Source: Haliclona indistincta
Taxonomy: Eukaryota; Porifera; Demospongiae; Haplosclerida; Chalinidae
DNA: 64,000 nucleotides
Assembly: GCA_964017065.1 (NCBI GenBank)
Contig: OZ024792.1
Coordinates: 7,559,754-7,623,753, forward strand
Direction of reading: 5' to 3'
The position numbers and the translations under genes were made by a program. This document shows, one piece after another, positions 37,280-49,506 of this stretch. Under the pieces are notes generated by a model that ran no database searches, had not been told where the DNA came from, and worked only from the letters and a program-made list of their open reading frames with translations. Every line of letters starts with the position of its first letter. Position 1 is the first letter of the stretch.

Positions 37280-38243
37280 GTAGGGTACACAATATTATCT
37301 TTAATCATCTTATAATCCTTCGCCATCTATTTCTTCAGAAAGTGATTTAAAATGATATTTAGAACCACTTAGAATTGATTTTCAGCATTTTGGGAGTATT
37401 TCTAGGGAGATTTACACACAATTTTTTACAACACTTAAGTGGCTTCACACACTTCAGTTCTGAAGTGGGAGTGGCCAACTTGGAGTTTAGTACATCATAG
37501 ATTTATGAGACTACGTAACCAGTAGAACGTAGTCTCATAAATCTATGAGTACATAGCCATAAACTTTGACATGCCAGGAGAAAACAGTGCTAGTTTGGAA
37601 CAGCTAGACTGCATTTCGTAGAAAATTGCAAGACGAACTGCCAGTTTAGAGCAAGTCAAATTTTTTGACGAGATAATTCAGTAACTAAAAGGTTAATATA
37701 GAAACAAGTAGCACGTAACACGCAGTGACAGACTTTGTTCCTGCAGTTTAGCAATAACTGGCAGTGTAAAGTATTAGTGTCTTACAGAAATGATCGCTCG
37801 GAAACGATAAAGTATGATTTTGCTGTACTTTTGAAGCTTGCTTGTTTTATTATGAATCAACATAGAGGCGAGGCTAGAATCAACACTGCTTATTGTAGAG
37901 CTGTTATTATACACCTTGATGCACTCTCACCTTGATAACCTTACCATAATCACAGAGTGTACCGGCTATGAATAGTGAATAAGTACATATGACAGTATAC
38001 AGTATACATACAGTATACTATAGTAGTACTAGTACTAGTAGTACATATAGTCAGATATCGATATGCGATCAGATCAGGTAATCAGTGCATCATACGCATG
38101 CGCGAAGATTTTCCGTTAATTAGGCCGTAAACTTATTGATCAACAGATCAGCGAATCGTCTACTCGACTCGACTCGATTCGGCTATCTATGAGCCTACCG
38201 CTTCAGGCTACGTAGAAGTAGACCAAAACGCCCTGTATTCAAC
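37280..38243. other. Intergenic, palindrome and unexplained AT-rich sequence
   Basis: No convincing gene was found. It holds the 22-bp-arm palindrome at 37495-37548 and a region of repeated GTATAC and TAGTAC motifs at about 37990-38050. A 66-codon open frame at 37735-37935 has no recognised similarity or gene signals, so it is not called. The last 100 bp form the 7TM-5 5' flank (GACTCGACTCGATTCGG). Confidence 0.5.
37495..37548. repeat. Perfect inverted repeat, 22-bp arms
   Basis: The left arm (37495-37516, TCATAGATTTATGAGACTAC then GT) is the exact reverse complement of the right arm (37527-37548), with a 10-bp centre. GAGACTACGTA also occurs near 55446, suggesting a dispersed palindromic element or MITE end. 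Confidence 0.8.
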
Positions 38244-39122
38244 ATGGATGATGGAAGCAGTTCAAGCTTTAATCCAATTGACGCTGTTGTGATACCTCTA
38301 GCAAGTTTGTCTATCATTGCTTGTATCATATCTTTGGTAGTACTGATATACTTCAAGCTGTATCTTAGCTTCATCTATCGACTGGTGTTCTACTCATTTA
38401 CGTCACTGGTCATTTTTTCCTTGGGCACTATTGCTTTCACTATCGTTTATATTTTGCAAGATAAACATGACTCTGATGATCTGGTGACAGCAACATACTT
38501 TATTTCTTTCAGCCAGCTAGCAATAACCTCTTTGCTGACAACTGCTCTTACCTTGTGTATATGTGTATTGGTTCTTTGTAATCACCAATTCACATATATA
38601 GCAGACATTGTTATGGTTGTTTGTACCGTTATATTAGTGATTCCGATAGCGATTAGTTATACGGCTTTGTCATTTTTTGTATGCATATTTTTGACAGTAC
38701 TGGCACTGGTACCACTGTGTGGTAGAGCTTGTGGATACAAAACATGTGTGAAAACGATTCGTACGAAAGAGAGTCACAGGAAGGCACTGAAGGAAATACT
38801 GCCGCTCTTGATTCTTCCTCTATCAATTTACTTCACAAGCTTTTTAGTGATGGTAACCGTTGTATTTAATGAGAGACACATTGCTTTGTTATTTTCTGGA
38901 GTACTAGGACTAATAACTGCTTTGACTTTTGCTCTGCACCTCTGTTGTATTGGAAAAACAAATCTTTCTAAGCAGCAAGGCCGAATGTACCTTCATAGAA
39001 GTGATAACCAACCTGAAACTAGTCATAGTACAGAGGAAGAAGGAAATACATCTGAGTCCTGCAACACTGAAGACCAGCACATGAGCAAGGGTGAGGAAGA
39101 TACGCAACATCTTTTGCCATAG
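38244..39122 (+). CDS. 7TM receptor-like protein, copy 5 (most divergent)
   Basis: This intronless ORF of 292 aa starts MDDGSSSSFNPIDAV. Helices 1-2 carry the family signature with small changes (YFKLYLSFIYRL). Helix 4 and the loop before helix 5 are shorter (CTVILVIPIAISYTAL), and the SCEIP segment is absent. SHRKALKEILPL is kept before helix 6. The tail differs (GRMYLHRSDNQ) but ends in EEDTQHLLP, close to the family ending. Divergence suggests it is one of the older members of the array. Confidence 0.85.
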   Translation: MDDGSSSSFNPIDAVVIPLASLSIIACIISLVVLIYFKLYLSFIYRLVFYSFTSLVIFSLGTIAFTIVYILQDKHDSDDLVTATYFISFSQLAITSLLTTALTLCICVLVLCNHQFTYIADIVMVVCTVILVIPIAISYTALSFFVCIFLTVLALVPLCGRACGYKTCVKTIRTKESHRKALKEILPLLILPLSIYFTSFLVMVTVVFNERHIALLFSGVLGLITALTFALHLCCIGKTNLSKQQGRMYLHRSDNQPETSHSTEEEGNTSESCNTEDQHMSKGEEDTQHLLP

Positions 39123-39858
39123 TAAACATCAAAACAGTGAAATCGTCCGTTAGATACTAGTGTTTTAGTTATTATTATTTTTTAGATTATTTTATTTTTG
39201 TATCAAGATGTTTGCTGATACTTTTGTGTCTTTCAGCTACTTGTATTACGGTGAATGAATAATGAGATTGTAATTAAAATTAATTTTTGAAAACAAAATT
39301 AATTGCCTACAGCAGATAACAGATTCATGAAACAGCCGACGAGGCACTGGTTACTGAAGCAAAGAAAACAAGATGAGCAATTGATAACAGTGACACTTTA
39401 TTTTCACAGCAAGTCAACATTGCTAAATTTTGTGTTACATTACAGATTTTGATTCTTATCTCTGAGCATCTAACCTTGATAACATTACCATAACCTTAAT
39501 GTGACAATAATAATCATGAGCATTGTCATAACAATGTATATCCCATGGCAGCTGCCTAGTATATAGTGCAGTCTAAGAACAAAAACCATGTAAAAGAAGT
39601 TTTACATGATGGATGGTGACAACAGTTCAAGCCGCATTTGAAATATCACATCCAAGTCTTTCTGCCTGAAGTATAATTACTACACTTGTACACACTGCTT
39701 GTACATGTAATTAACGTACCAACCCTAAATCTCATTCAGTAGGCACCTCAGCTGCTGTATAATGTCAACATGTATACCGGTATAAATAGAGTCTGATCTA
39801 AATATAGTCATGTAAAAAGAAAACCACAGAGCCCAGTGACAACAGAGCCTAAGACAAT
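39123..39858. other. Intergenic between 7TM-5 and 7TM-6, no gene seen
   Basis: This sequence is AT-rich. A fragment near 39609-39650 (ATGGATGGTGACAACAGTTC) looks like the start of another 7TM N-terminus but is not followed by family sequence. It may be a remnant. Confidence 0.4.
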
Positions 39859-40932
39859 ATGGATGCCGGCACGAATTCAAACAGCAGCCTTAGCCAAGTT
39901 GATTATGATGTTTCTATATCTCTGGCAAGTTTGTCTATCATTGCTTGTATCATATCTTTGGTAGTACTGATATACTTCAAGCTGTATCGTAGCTTCATCT
40001 ATCGTTTGATGTTGTACTCATTTATATCACTGATCATACTGTCCTTGAGCACTATTACCATGACCATCTTTTATTGCCAACTGACTATGTATTGGAATGA
40101 TACTGATGTGCCAATAATGGTCACACCTCACAATTACATTGTTAAAATAATTTCACAAGAGTTTCTGATTGTAAGTCTACTAGTCACTTTTGTGTTTGCA
40201 ACTATCATTAGCTTGTGTATATGTGTATTGGTTCTTTGTAATCACCACTTCACATATAGAGCAGATATTGTCCTGTTCATTTCACTAATTCCTGGTTTCT
40301 TACTCATTAGTGGTGTGTGCGCAGCTATCTGTTTCTTAGCGCATAGCTGTGAGATACCTATTATTATTTTTTATACCATACCGTTTTTGGTGAATGTGTT
40401 TCTGACAGTACTAGCACTGATACCACTGTGTGGTAGAGCTTGTGGATACAACATGTGTGTGAAAACAATTCGTACGAGAGAGAGTCACAGGAAGGCACTG
40501 AAGGAAATACTGCCGCTCTTCATTCTTCCACTACCATCTCCTATTTTCATGACACATTTGAATACTATACTCTTTGTTCAAGGGTATTTACAGTCATTCA
40601 TGAACTTCATAAATAAAAAGAGTACTAGTATATCTCTTGGCGTAAATCTTACTGATGTTATACCGGTATCTGGTGCACTAGGATTTGTTGCTGCTCTGTC
40701 ATTTGCTTTACACCTCTGCTTTATTGGGAAGGCCAAACTCTGCAAGCAACGAGGCAGAAAGAAGACACCTCAAGTAGACTATGGTATTGTTAACCAGCCT
40801 CACACTCGTCATACTACAGTTTATGTTGAGGGAGAAGAAATCATGTCTGAACTGAACACCCGTATGAGGATTCACGATATCTCCTGCAGAAGAACAACCA
40901 ACAATGACTGCATGAGGCTGAGCTTACCATAG
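39859..40932 (+). CDS. 7TM receptor-like protein, copy 6 (altered C-terminus)
   Basis: This intronless ORF of 357 aa starts MDAGTNSNSSLSQVDYDV. All seven helices are present and close to 7TM-1 and 7TM-7, including SCEIPIIIF and SHRKALKEILPLFILPLP. After EEIMSE a deletion shifts the frame, so the usual acidic DTRYLL ending is replaced by an unrelated basic stretch (RRTTNNDCMRLSLP). The core receptor is preserved and tail-dependent functions are probably lost. Confidence 0.82.
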   Translation: MDAGTNSNSSLSQVDYDVSISLASLSIIACIISLVVLIYFKLYRSFIYRLMLYSFISLIILSLSTITMTIFYCQLTMYWNDTDVPIMVTPHNYIVKIISQEFLIVSLLVTFVFATIISLCICVLVLCNHHFTYRADIVLFISLIPGFLLISGVCAAICFLAHSCEIPIIIFYTIPFLVNVFLTVLALIPLCGRACGYNMCVKTIRTRESHRKALKEILPLFILPLPSPIFMTHLNTILFVQGYLQSFMNFINKKSTSISLGVNLTDVIPVSGALGFVAALSFALHLCFIGKAKLCKQRGRKKTPQVDYGIVNQPHTRHTTVYVEGEEIMSELNTRMRIHDISCRRTTNNDCMRLSLP

Positions 40933-41831
40933 TATATCCTGTATCACACTGATTATCTATCATAAATATCTAGATCTATCATGTTACTTGTATCATAATT
41001 AATCTCCTAATAATAATGAAAATCAAAACACAAAATAATTGTCTACGACAGAAAATGAATAGTCTAAGAGTTCAATGGAACACATACCCTGTGTGATATT
41101 GGAATGTGCATACATTATTGTGTTAATTCTTATAGCTATCTTATGCATAAGAGAGTATAACTATAAGAATACTTCTTGGTAATTAGTACTATAGTTCAAT
41201 GTACATGCAGCTGTTTCTTAGATTATTATCAGTCAAAAAAACACAACAAACTACAGAAGATTGAGGACTATTATTATTATGAGCTTTACAGTAGCATATG
41301 GGAGAAAGAGACAAATAAAACAAGATTGCTGCTAAATTAAAGGAGGGACAAGTAGAGCCCAAAGAAAAAAAACGAAACCCAATAAGATATGAGACACAAA
41401 ATTTACATAATTATCATTAAAATTATTATTTTGTACCTTAAGAACCTGCAGCTGAAGAACCTGTAAAAAGCTGCAGCTGGAGAATGAAAAGGGCACAAAA
41501 CAAGATGGAAGGTACATTATGATGATAGTATAATATGAAGGAAATTCGACAATTTGTCAGCATTTTTCGATTGGTAAGTTGATAACACACATACAGAAAG
41601 ACAGCAAACTTTTAACCTATATGCACAGGGTAATTGGTATTCTTACAGAGATCAAGCTGCTACTACATGTATTCAGGAGTATGTGCAGGTAGTGTTGGTA
41701 TAAATAGTACTAATCTAAAAATAACCATGTAGAATGTGCGTGGCTGGAACTTACATGTAGGTGGATGGAACTTATAGGTGGCTGGAACTTAGGTGGCTGG
41801 AACTTAGAGGTTTTGTGACAAAGATCAAAAT
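40933..41831. other. Intergenic and 5' flank of 7TM-7
   Basis: No gene was found. About 41190-41740 matches the first 445 bp of the window. At 41738-41812 the unit GTGGCTGGAACTTA (or GTGGATGGAACTTA) occurs four times before the start codon, the same motif that forms the palindrome upstream of 7TM-1. Confidence 0.55.
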
Positions 41832-42232
41832 ATGGATGCCAGCAACAGTTCCAACAGCAGCAGCAGCCTCAGCCAAGTTGATTATGATGTTTCTATATCT
41901 CTGGCAAGTTTGTCTATCATTGCTTGCATCATATCTTTGGTAGTACTGATATACTTCAAGCTGTATCATAGCTTCATCTATCGTTTGATGTTCTACTCAT
42001 TTATATCACTTATCATACTGTCATTGAGCACTATTACCACGGCCATCTTTTATTGTGAACTGACTATGTATTATAATGATGGTGTGCCAACAATGGTCAC
42101 ACCTCATAATTACATTGTTGAAGCAATTTCACAAGAGTTTCTGATTGTAAGTCTACTAGTCACTTTTGTGTTTGCAACTATTATTAGCTTGTGTATATGT
42201 GTATTGGTTCTTTGTAATCACCACTTCACATA

Positions 42233-42629
42233 GAAAATTAAAAAGATTTCTATCGAAATCAAAAGGATGTAGGGTTGTGAAATCTACCACTGGTCAACAA
42301 TGTAAACTAACAAGGAACAAGCATGGAATGGTAACACGATTGACTTGCTAACAGACCATAGATCCCTACATCAGTGGCTGCTGTAGTTGAATATAGCTAG
42401 TTCAGCTTGTTGCTGTTGACTGACACCTGACGTGCACCTGACTGACACCTGACGTGCATTCAGCTTGTGACAGCTTATGTACAGCCACTGATGTAGGGAT
42501 CTATGGTCTGTTAGCAAGTCAATCGTGTTACCATTCCATGCTTGTTCCTTGTTAGTTTACATTGTTGACCAGTGGTAGATTTCACAACCCTACATCCTTT
42601 TGATTTCGATAGAAATCTTTTTAATTTTC
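42233..42629. repeat. Perfect long inverted repeat, 148-bp arms
   Basis: Arms 42233-42380 and 42482-42629 are reverse complements with no mismatch that I could see. The 101-bp centre contains a tandem CTGACACCTGACGTGCA. A transcript across it would fold into a long double-stranded hairpin. It forms the left part of the insertion in 7TM-7. Confidence 0.85.
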
Positions 42630-43244
42630 TTGTTTGTGTCCTTTTTTCTTTTTCAGAGAAGTGCAGTTCAATATCATGCAATTGCTGTGCCATCATTGTC
42701 TCCACCATTGGTTTGGTTTTCCTGTTGTTGATGGCTTTTCTTTATTATTAACAATTTTAAACTTGTAGCTAAATAATTCTTATGCTGTAGATATCAGCTC
42801 GCCTACGCATGCATGAATACAGTGCATACGAGCCCCGCCCACACTTGTTTACGGCGGTTATATTTATCTGGCAAGGCAGAATGGTGATTCTGCGCTTGCT
42901 AGCTTACCGTTCTTCGAAGACTCCAGACAAATATGTGTTCTCCGTGATCTATACGGCGTGGCGATACTCAAGCTTGTGCTTGGTCACGTGCGCTAACCAC
43001 AGCTTGGTCACGTGCGTATTGCGCAATCACATCAATGGCGTCTAACACTTAGCTGACAATGGATCACGATCGAGAAGTCGCGGAATTTATATCGCCGTTT
43101 CGCTAAAAACATTTTAAGTGTCTTTGGACGTATAAAATTCATCACCAGGCGAAATATCAGCGTTTGAACGCTAATACATTATGTAGCCGCCATCTTGTTT
43201 TCTCGTTCAACCCTACATAGGGAGACACTACCGTGTCTCCCTAA
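42233..43244. mobile_element. Helitron-like insertion (inferred) in 7TM-7
   Basis: Comparison with intact paralogues (TTCACATATAGAGCAG) places a clean insertion between TTCACATA and TAGAGCAG: between A and T, with no target-site duplication. The right end is the hairpin TAGGGAGACAC..GTGTCTCCCTA (43218-43243) and closes with CTAA. These are Helitron-type 3' features, although here the hairpin overlaps the terminus. The left end lacks the usual TC and begins directly with the 148-bp inverted repeat. An internal stretch at 42650-42750 looks like an exon: a CTTTTTCAG acceptor, then a hydrophobic peptide with STIGLVFLLLMAFLYY and a stop. That is possible gene capture. The classification is tentative. 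Confidence 0.5.
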
Positions 43245-43944
43245 TAGAGCAGATATTGTCCTGTTCATTTCACTATTTCCTGGTTTCTTACTCATTATTG
43301 GTGTGAATGAAGCTATCTGTTTCTTAGTAGGTCCAAGCAAATGTGGAATACCTACTATCATTTTTTATACCATACCTATTTTGGTGAACGTGTTCTTGAC
43401 AGTACTAGCACTGGTACCACTGTGTGGTAGAGCTTGTGGATACAACATGTGTGTGAGAACAATTCGTACGAAAGAGAGTCACAGGAAGGCACTGAAGGAA
43501 ATACTGCCGCTCTTCATTCTTCCACTGCCATCCTACGTCCCTACTTTGATGATTATTTTGAAGACTATACTCTTTGTTCAAGGGATGTCACAGTGGATGT
43601 CACAGATGATAATAAACATAGAAAATAAAAAGAGTACTAGTATATCTCTTAGTGTAAATCTTAATGATGTTATGCCGGTATCTGGCGCACTAGGACTTGT
43701 TGCTGCTCTGTCATTTGCTTTACACCTCTACTTTATTGGGAAGGCCAAACTCTGCAAGCAACGAGGCAGAATGAAGACACCTCAAGTAGACTATGGTACT
43801 GTTAACCAGCATCACACTCGTCATACTACAGTGTATGTTGAGGGAGAAAGAAATATGTCTGAGACATGTAACACTGAACACCTGTATGTGAGTGAGGGTG
43901 AGGAGGATACACGATATCTGCTGCAGAGGAACAACCAACAATGA

Positions 43945-45133
43945 CTGCAGAGCTTACCATAGTACTACATATATCCTATAGTCACTGATCACACTGATTA
44001 TCGATTATCTATCATATTATCTAGATCTATCATGTTACTTGTATCATAATAATGAAAATCCAATTTCTCAAAACACACAAAATAATTGTCTACAACAGAA
44101 AACGAATAGTCCAAGAGTTCAATTGAACACATACCCTGTGTGATAATATTGGAATGTGCATAAATTCTTGTGATTGTGCATGTTCTTGCTATATGTACAT
44201 GTAGTTCAATGTACATGCAGTTGTTTCTTGGATTATTATCAACAAAGCACAAACACAACAAACTAGTATACAGAAGATTGAGGATTAATTATTATTATAA
44301 ACTTATACAGTAGCATACAGGAGAAAGAGACAAGATGGCTGCTGAAGGAGGGACAAGTAGAGCCCAAAGAAAAAAAAACTCATAAAGATATGAGACACAA
44401 AAATTTTACATAATAATTCAGAAGTGTGTAATTATTGTCAGTTTAAAAATAATTATCATTAAAATTAATTTGTACCTTAAGAACCTGCAGCTGAAGAAAA
44501 GGGCACAAACAATTAAGATGGAAGGTACCATGATAATAATGATGGGGATAGTGTAATGGTCATGCATGATCTGCATGCACTATGAAGAAATTCACCAAGG
44601 AAGACAGCAATTTCCGATTGATAAGTTGATCATACACACATACGGACAGACCCCAAACTTTCCCTGGGTAATTACTAATTAGTATTCTTACGGAGATCAC
44701 CACTAAATTCAGAAGCTGCTACTACATGTAATTGGGACCATAGGTCCTGATGAAATTGATGAACCAACTAGATACCCTTGTCAACTGCTCAACAGACATG
44801 TGCAGGAAATGTTGGTATATAAAATAGTACTTCTAATTATACTTCTATGGTAGAAGTATAATTACTTCTAATTATACTTCTATGGTAGAAGTACTTAAAA
44901 TAGTACTTCTATGGTAGTGTTGTTTATTGAAAACTGGTGTATATCTCATTCTGTATCTACAGATTTATATAATAGTCCTAGTAAAATTACTATTCACACA
45001 GAGAGATCACCAAAAGTAACCAGTATTCACGAGGTAATGTCAGGTAGTATATAAATAGTACTTCTAATTATAGCCATGCGCATTGTAAGAAAGCCACAGA
45101 GCCACAGACCCCTAAACCATATGCCTATTAAAT
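43945..45133. other. Intergenic 5' of 7TM-8, repeats only
   Basis: No coding signal was found. About 44000-44550 is a diverged copy of the flank also seen at 40950-41560 and 1-240. A repeat cluster built from the palindrome TACTTCTATGGTAGAAGTA lies at about 44820-44915, alternating with TAATTATACTTC. Confidence 0.5.
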
Positions 45134-46126
45134 ATGGATGTTGACAACAGCACAAGCAGCCTTAGCCAAATTCTTGAGGATGTTTCAATATCACTAGCAA
45201 GTTTGTCTGTCATTGCTTGTATCATATCTTTGGTAGTACTGATATACTTCAAGCTGTATCGTAGCTTCATCTATCGTCTGGTGCTCTACTCATTTATATC
45301 ACTGATTATTCAGTCTTCAATCAATATTGTCATGACTAACTTTGGTAGCAGAATGACTGATAATGATAATCCTCAAATAATTTCACAAGTGTTCCTCAGT
45401 GTAAGTCTACTGTTCACCTATGTGCTTCTGTTGACAACTATTATTAGCTTGTGTATATGTGTATTGGTTCTTTGTAATCATCAATTCACATATAGAGCAG
45501 ATATTTATTTGCTTATTTTACTAATTCCTAGTTTCTGCATATTGTGTGGCATATACACAGCAATGGTTGAGTTTGGTGGTATAATAGGATATTTTATATT
45601 CTATACATTACCTATTTTGGTGAATGTGTTCTTGACAGTACTAGCACTGGTACCACTGTGTAGTAGAGCTTGTGGATACAACATGTGTGTGAGAACAATT
45701 CGTACGAAAGCGAGTCACAGGAAGGCACTGAAGGAAATACTGCCGCTCATGATTCTACCACTGCCATCTTACGTATCTACTTTGATATCAGTATTATTAT
45801 TTTTGGTTATCAATATCCAATTTAAAGTTCAAATTGTCTTGTCAGTATCTAGAGAACTAGTAACTAATACACTAGGAATATTTGCTGCTCTGTCATTTGC
45901 TCTACACCTCTGCTTTATTGGGAAGGCAAAGCTTCGCAAGCAACGAGGCAGAAAAAAGACACCTCAAGTAGACTATGGTACTGTTAACCAGCCTCACACT
46001 CGTCATACTACAGTGCATGTTGAGGGAAGAGGTATGTCCGAGACATGTAACACTGAACACCAGTACGTGAATGAGAGTGAGGAGGATACACGATATCTGC
46101 TGAAGAAGAACAAACAAATACAATGA
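45134..46126 (+). CDS. 7TM receptor-like protein, copy 8
   Basis: This intronless ORF of 330 aa starts MDVDNSTSSLSQILEDV. It has seven hydrophobic segments. The family helices 1-2 are present, then a shorter loop (GSRMTDNDNPQIISQ), GGIIGYFIFYTLPILV at helix 5 (no SCEIP), CSRACGYNMCV where most paralogues have CGRACGYNMCV, SHRKALKEILPL, and an acidic tail with DYGTVN and ESEEDTRYLLKKNKQIQ. Its tail and 3' flank match 7TM-1. It is immediately followed by AP-3 beta, as 7TM-1 is. Confidence 0.85.
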   Translation: MDVDNSTSSLSQILEDVSISLASLSVIACIISLVVLIYFKLYRSFIYRLVLYSFISLIIQSSINIVMTNFGSRMTDNDNPQIISQVFLSVSLLFTYVLLLTTIISLCICVLVLCNHQFTYRADIYLLILLIPSFCILCGIYTAMVEFGGIIGYFIFYTLPILVNVFLTVLALVPLCSRACGYNMCVRTIRTKASHRKALKEILPLMILPLPSYVSTLISVLLFLVINIQFKVQIVLSVSRELVTNTLGIFAALSFALHLCFIGKAKLRKQRGRKKTPQVDYGTVNQPHTRHTTVHVEGRGMSETCNTEHQYVNESEEDTRYLLKKNKQIQ

Positions 46127-46159
46127 CTAACTAATCATTATTGAGTATGATTTGATGCA

Positions 46160-46300
46160 ATGATCATGTATCACGCTACCTGTATCATATGTATCACGCT
46201 ACCTGCATCATGTATCACGCTACCTGTATCATATGTTTCACGCTACCTGCATCATGTATCACGCTACCTGTATCATGTATCATACTACCTGTATCAGTGA
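46160..46300. repeat. Minisatellite 3' of 7TM-8
   Basis: Tandem ATGTATCACGCTACCTGTATC or CTGCATC units, about 23-37 bp, six or seven copies. It corresponds to the array at 1631-1800 but with a different unit structure. Confidence 0.75.
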
Positions 46301-46446
46301 TTGTGTTTAATAATAATGAGAATCCAATTCAACCAAAATTCTCGACAACACACACAAATTGTCTACGACAGAAAACAAATTCATAATAGATAGTCCTAGT
46401 AAAAATTACTATTCACACAGAGATCACCTCTGATATGCCAGTATTC

Positions 46447-49400
46447 TCACAAGCTACTAATAGTCTCTTTTACTGTTCGTACTAACATAGAGCTAAACAC
46501 CATCTTCTCACAGTTGACAGTAATGGTGGCATTGCCTTCCTCCACCTTCACTGTCAGTAGCACAGGAAGCTTGCTAGAGAATGTGACTGATGCGAACCGT
46601 AGACAGGAATCATCTTGACTTCCCTTCACAGGTGAGAAGTTAGCAACTTGAAGAATAGCCTTCTCAATGGTGGCAGGAGAAGAGGTGGTGGCTACACGAG
46701 ATGAGTTTTCATGCATTCCAGTCAGCTTGTCTGAGAAGAGACACAAAGATGGTGATGTAGACAGCTCTGTGATTTGCCTACCTTGAAGAGCAGTGAAACC
46801 AGCGACTGATACTTGAGCTGCTTGTAGTAGCTCTCCAATGACAGGATCTATCTTAACACTGTACTGTCGGTCAGATCCATGGCTGCATACAACACACAGC
46901 CTCACTCATACACCCGTACCTAGTACCTGTGACTTACCAGATATTGAACTTGGCTGGTCGAAGAGTGTCATTGAAATCAATACCTATACTAGCTGTCATG
47001 GAGCCCCCAGCAATGATCTGATTAATACTAACACTAGCATTCATCTTCATCCCGGCCTCTAGTTTAGCACCGTTGACACTGATACCACTAATAGGAGAGT
47101 CTGAAGTGTTCTGAAAGGTGAGCTCTACAGCGACAGTCTTGTTAGATGAAATGTGAGGTTTTCGCAAGAACCGATACTTTGCTGCTAAACCTTCGCCAGC
47201 AATTCTGTTGAGCAAGTCATGTGATCCGTCAGGAACACACACTGGCAGCGATGGCTAGAGAACAGAAAAAAAAATTCAACATTGCACAATAGTACACTGA
47301 CACAAGCGATAGTATATTCCAGTAAACTACTTAGTATACTATGCTAGTATACTCACTGTAATGGTGGATTGTCCAGCTGACTCCAGCGACGGTCCGTTAC
47401 TAAATCCAGAAAGTGGTTGCAGAAGACCTCCTCCAGACGGGACTGCAGCAGGTGACGATACAGCTGTAGCAGCAGGTGGCTCATCCCCTGGGAGGCAAAC
47501 AGAGACGTAAAATTTGTACAAAACTGAAGGGTAGCTTGTGAAGAGACTGTACTTGTAAATAGCTTACAGTTATCAAGGTCGAGTAGAGAGGGCTGTCCAG
47601 CTGCTGGTTTTTTCTGTTTCTTTGTGACTGGAGACGTCTACAAGATACACACTCACACAGCACGGTAGCTACTAAAAGACTCACCTTTGGTTTTTGTTTT
47701 TGTTTAGGAGGTGGTGGTGCGTCCTCTTCAGATGATTCTGTCTCTTCCTCTGAGCTAGTCTCCTCCTCAGAGCTCTCTTCATCATCATCGTCTTCTTCCT
47801 CCTCTGCTGGTTTGCCTTTAGAGTAGTGCTTCCTCAGATTATCCAGCACATCTTCATCGCTGCTCTCCTCTTCATCGTCATCTTCCTCACTCTCCTCATC
47901 ATCACTGTCCTCCTCAGAACCACTCTCATCACTGCCTTCCTCTGAGGAAATGAAACAGGTAAAAAAAATCAACAAGTTGCTCAACAATATTATGTACACT
48001 TTTGATCATGCACATTTTTTATGAATGCCCAATAAAATTTTTTAATTGATCTAAAAAAATTTTAATTGGAGCCCAAAATTTTTATGATAAAATTAAATAT
48101 TAAGCTTGCATGGTGACGTTTAGTATTTCATACACACACAATCTCACCAGATGTGGTCTCCTCTTCTGATCCACTCTCCTCTGAACCAGAAATAGATGAG
48201 TAGAATTCATCGCTATTTGAGTCTAGAGACAGCATCAAGAGAACAGTAACACACAGCTAGTAACACATACCGTCACTCTCCTCGAAGAATGATTCCTTCT
48301 TCTTTTTCTTGCTGCCGGACCTTGGTCGACCGAAGAAACTGTCATCCTAGAGGCAAGCGAGAGAGAGAGAGGGAGAGAGGGAGGTATCAATGAAAGAGAG
48401 AAGGAAGGAGTACCTCAACATCTCTGACGCTGGTATCAGGGGCCTCGGCTGGGTGGTTTGGTAGTGGTATGTAGCCGCTAGCTTCAGCATTGATGAAGTG
48501 AGATAAAGATCCTAGCTGCCAACACGATCGAGCTACATAACGCACAGTAAAACCAACATGATAAGAGAGAGGAGGACGCTACATTTGAAATGAGACTCCA
48601 ATACAGGAGCTGGTTTAGAAGCCATCAGTATCTTCTTGGCATACTTCGATAGGGCAGTTGCCTCATCCTACACAGTGTATGATAAATGAGCAATCATACA
48701 TGGCCTGTCTTACATCAGCAGGGAGCACTAGTTGCCGTAGAAACCTTGCTCTGTCTCTGATATCATAGTTTTGGTCGTATTTGGCTAGGTTGAACACATA
48801 CTGACATATCAGCTTCGTCTAGTGGAGGCACAACTCATCACACATCAACATCACTATTATGCTATACCTGTCTAGGGTTGCTGACACACAGCTTGGCTGC
48901 CAGATTGATAATCTGTAGTTTCACTGAATCCTCCTGCAGTGATTCCATAAAGAAGCTATGTTACACATGTTGTCAGTACCTCATTGATGAAGTCTTTAGC
49001 TGCCTTGCGGAGGATATCTGGAGCTATCTTGGGCACTAGAGTGCAGTACTCACCCACCAACCATAGTATACTGGCTTTAGCTCCAGGTACCTGGACCACA
49101 CATATCGTGATAACTACACAGCAGTAACGTAACAAGCACACCTCAACACGACCCGCCATCTTAGCTACTTGTATAATGAGGTCTTTGTTCTCCTTGGGCT
49201 GTAGCTGAAGGAGCTTTTTAATAACCACGACACTCTCAGCAACAACTGCCTCTGGAGACACGACGAAGAAGATGAGGGAGACAGCCAAAGAGTCACTTAC
49301 CATTCTTGTGTTGTAGTAGGCTCATCAAACCATGTAGACAAGTCTCAGTGACATCTGATATATTGCACGCCACTCGACCAATAGCTTGAATAGTAGCAGC

Positions 49401-49472
49401 TGCAAACTGCCGATCTGAACTAGATATGTACGCCTGCACAATGATAATAACTATAACACACGCACGCTCTCA

Positions 49473-49506
<34 letters not shown>

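Larger units (their letters stand above)
41832..43944 (+). pseudogene. 7TM-7, split by a 1.0-kb insertion
   Basis: The 5' part (41832-42232, MDASNSSNSSSSLSQVDYDV through LVLCNHHFT) and the 3' part (43245-43944, ADIVLFISLFPGF through DTRYLLQRNNQQ, stop at 43944) are each open and close to 7TM-1 and 7TM-6. They are separated by 1012 bp inserted in the loop between helices 3 and 4. Joined without the insert they would be collinear with intact paralogues. The insert puts a TAG directly after HHFT. No splice-site pair exactly matching the insert edges is evident, so the gene is probably dead. Confidence 0.8.

Noticed and set aside
37735..37935. 66-codon frame as a small gene
   Set aside because: No similarity, no paralogue, no visible splice or promoter signal; the length is within chance for this base composition.
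42166..42351. Coding frame repeated on both strands (KLKRFLSKSKG) as a conserved peptide
   Set aside because: It is duplicated only because the 148-bp inverted repeat makes both strands read alike; there is no start or splice support.
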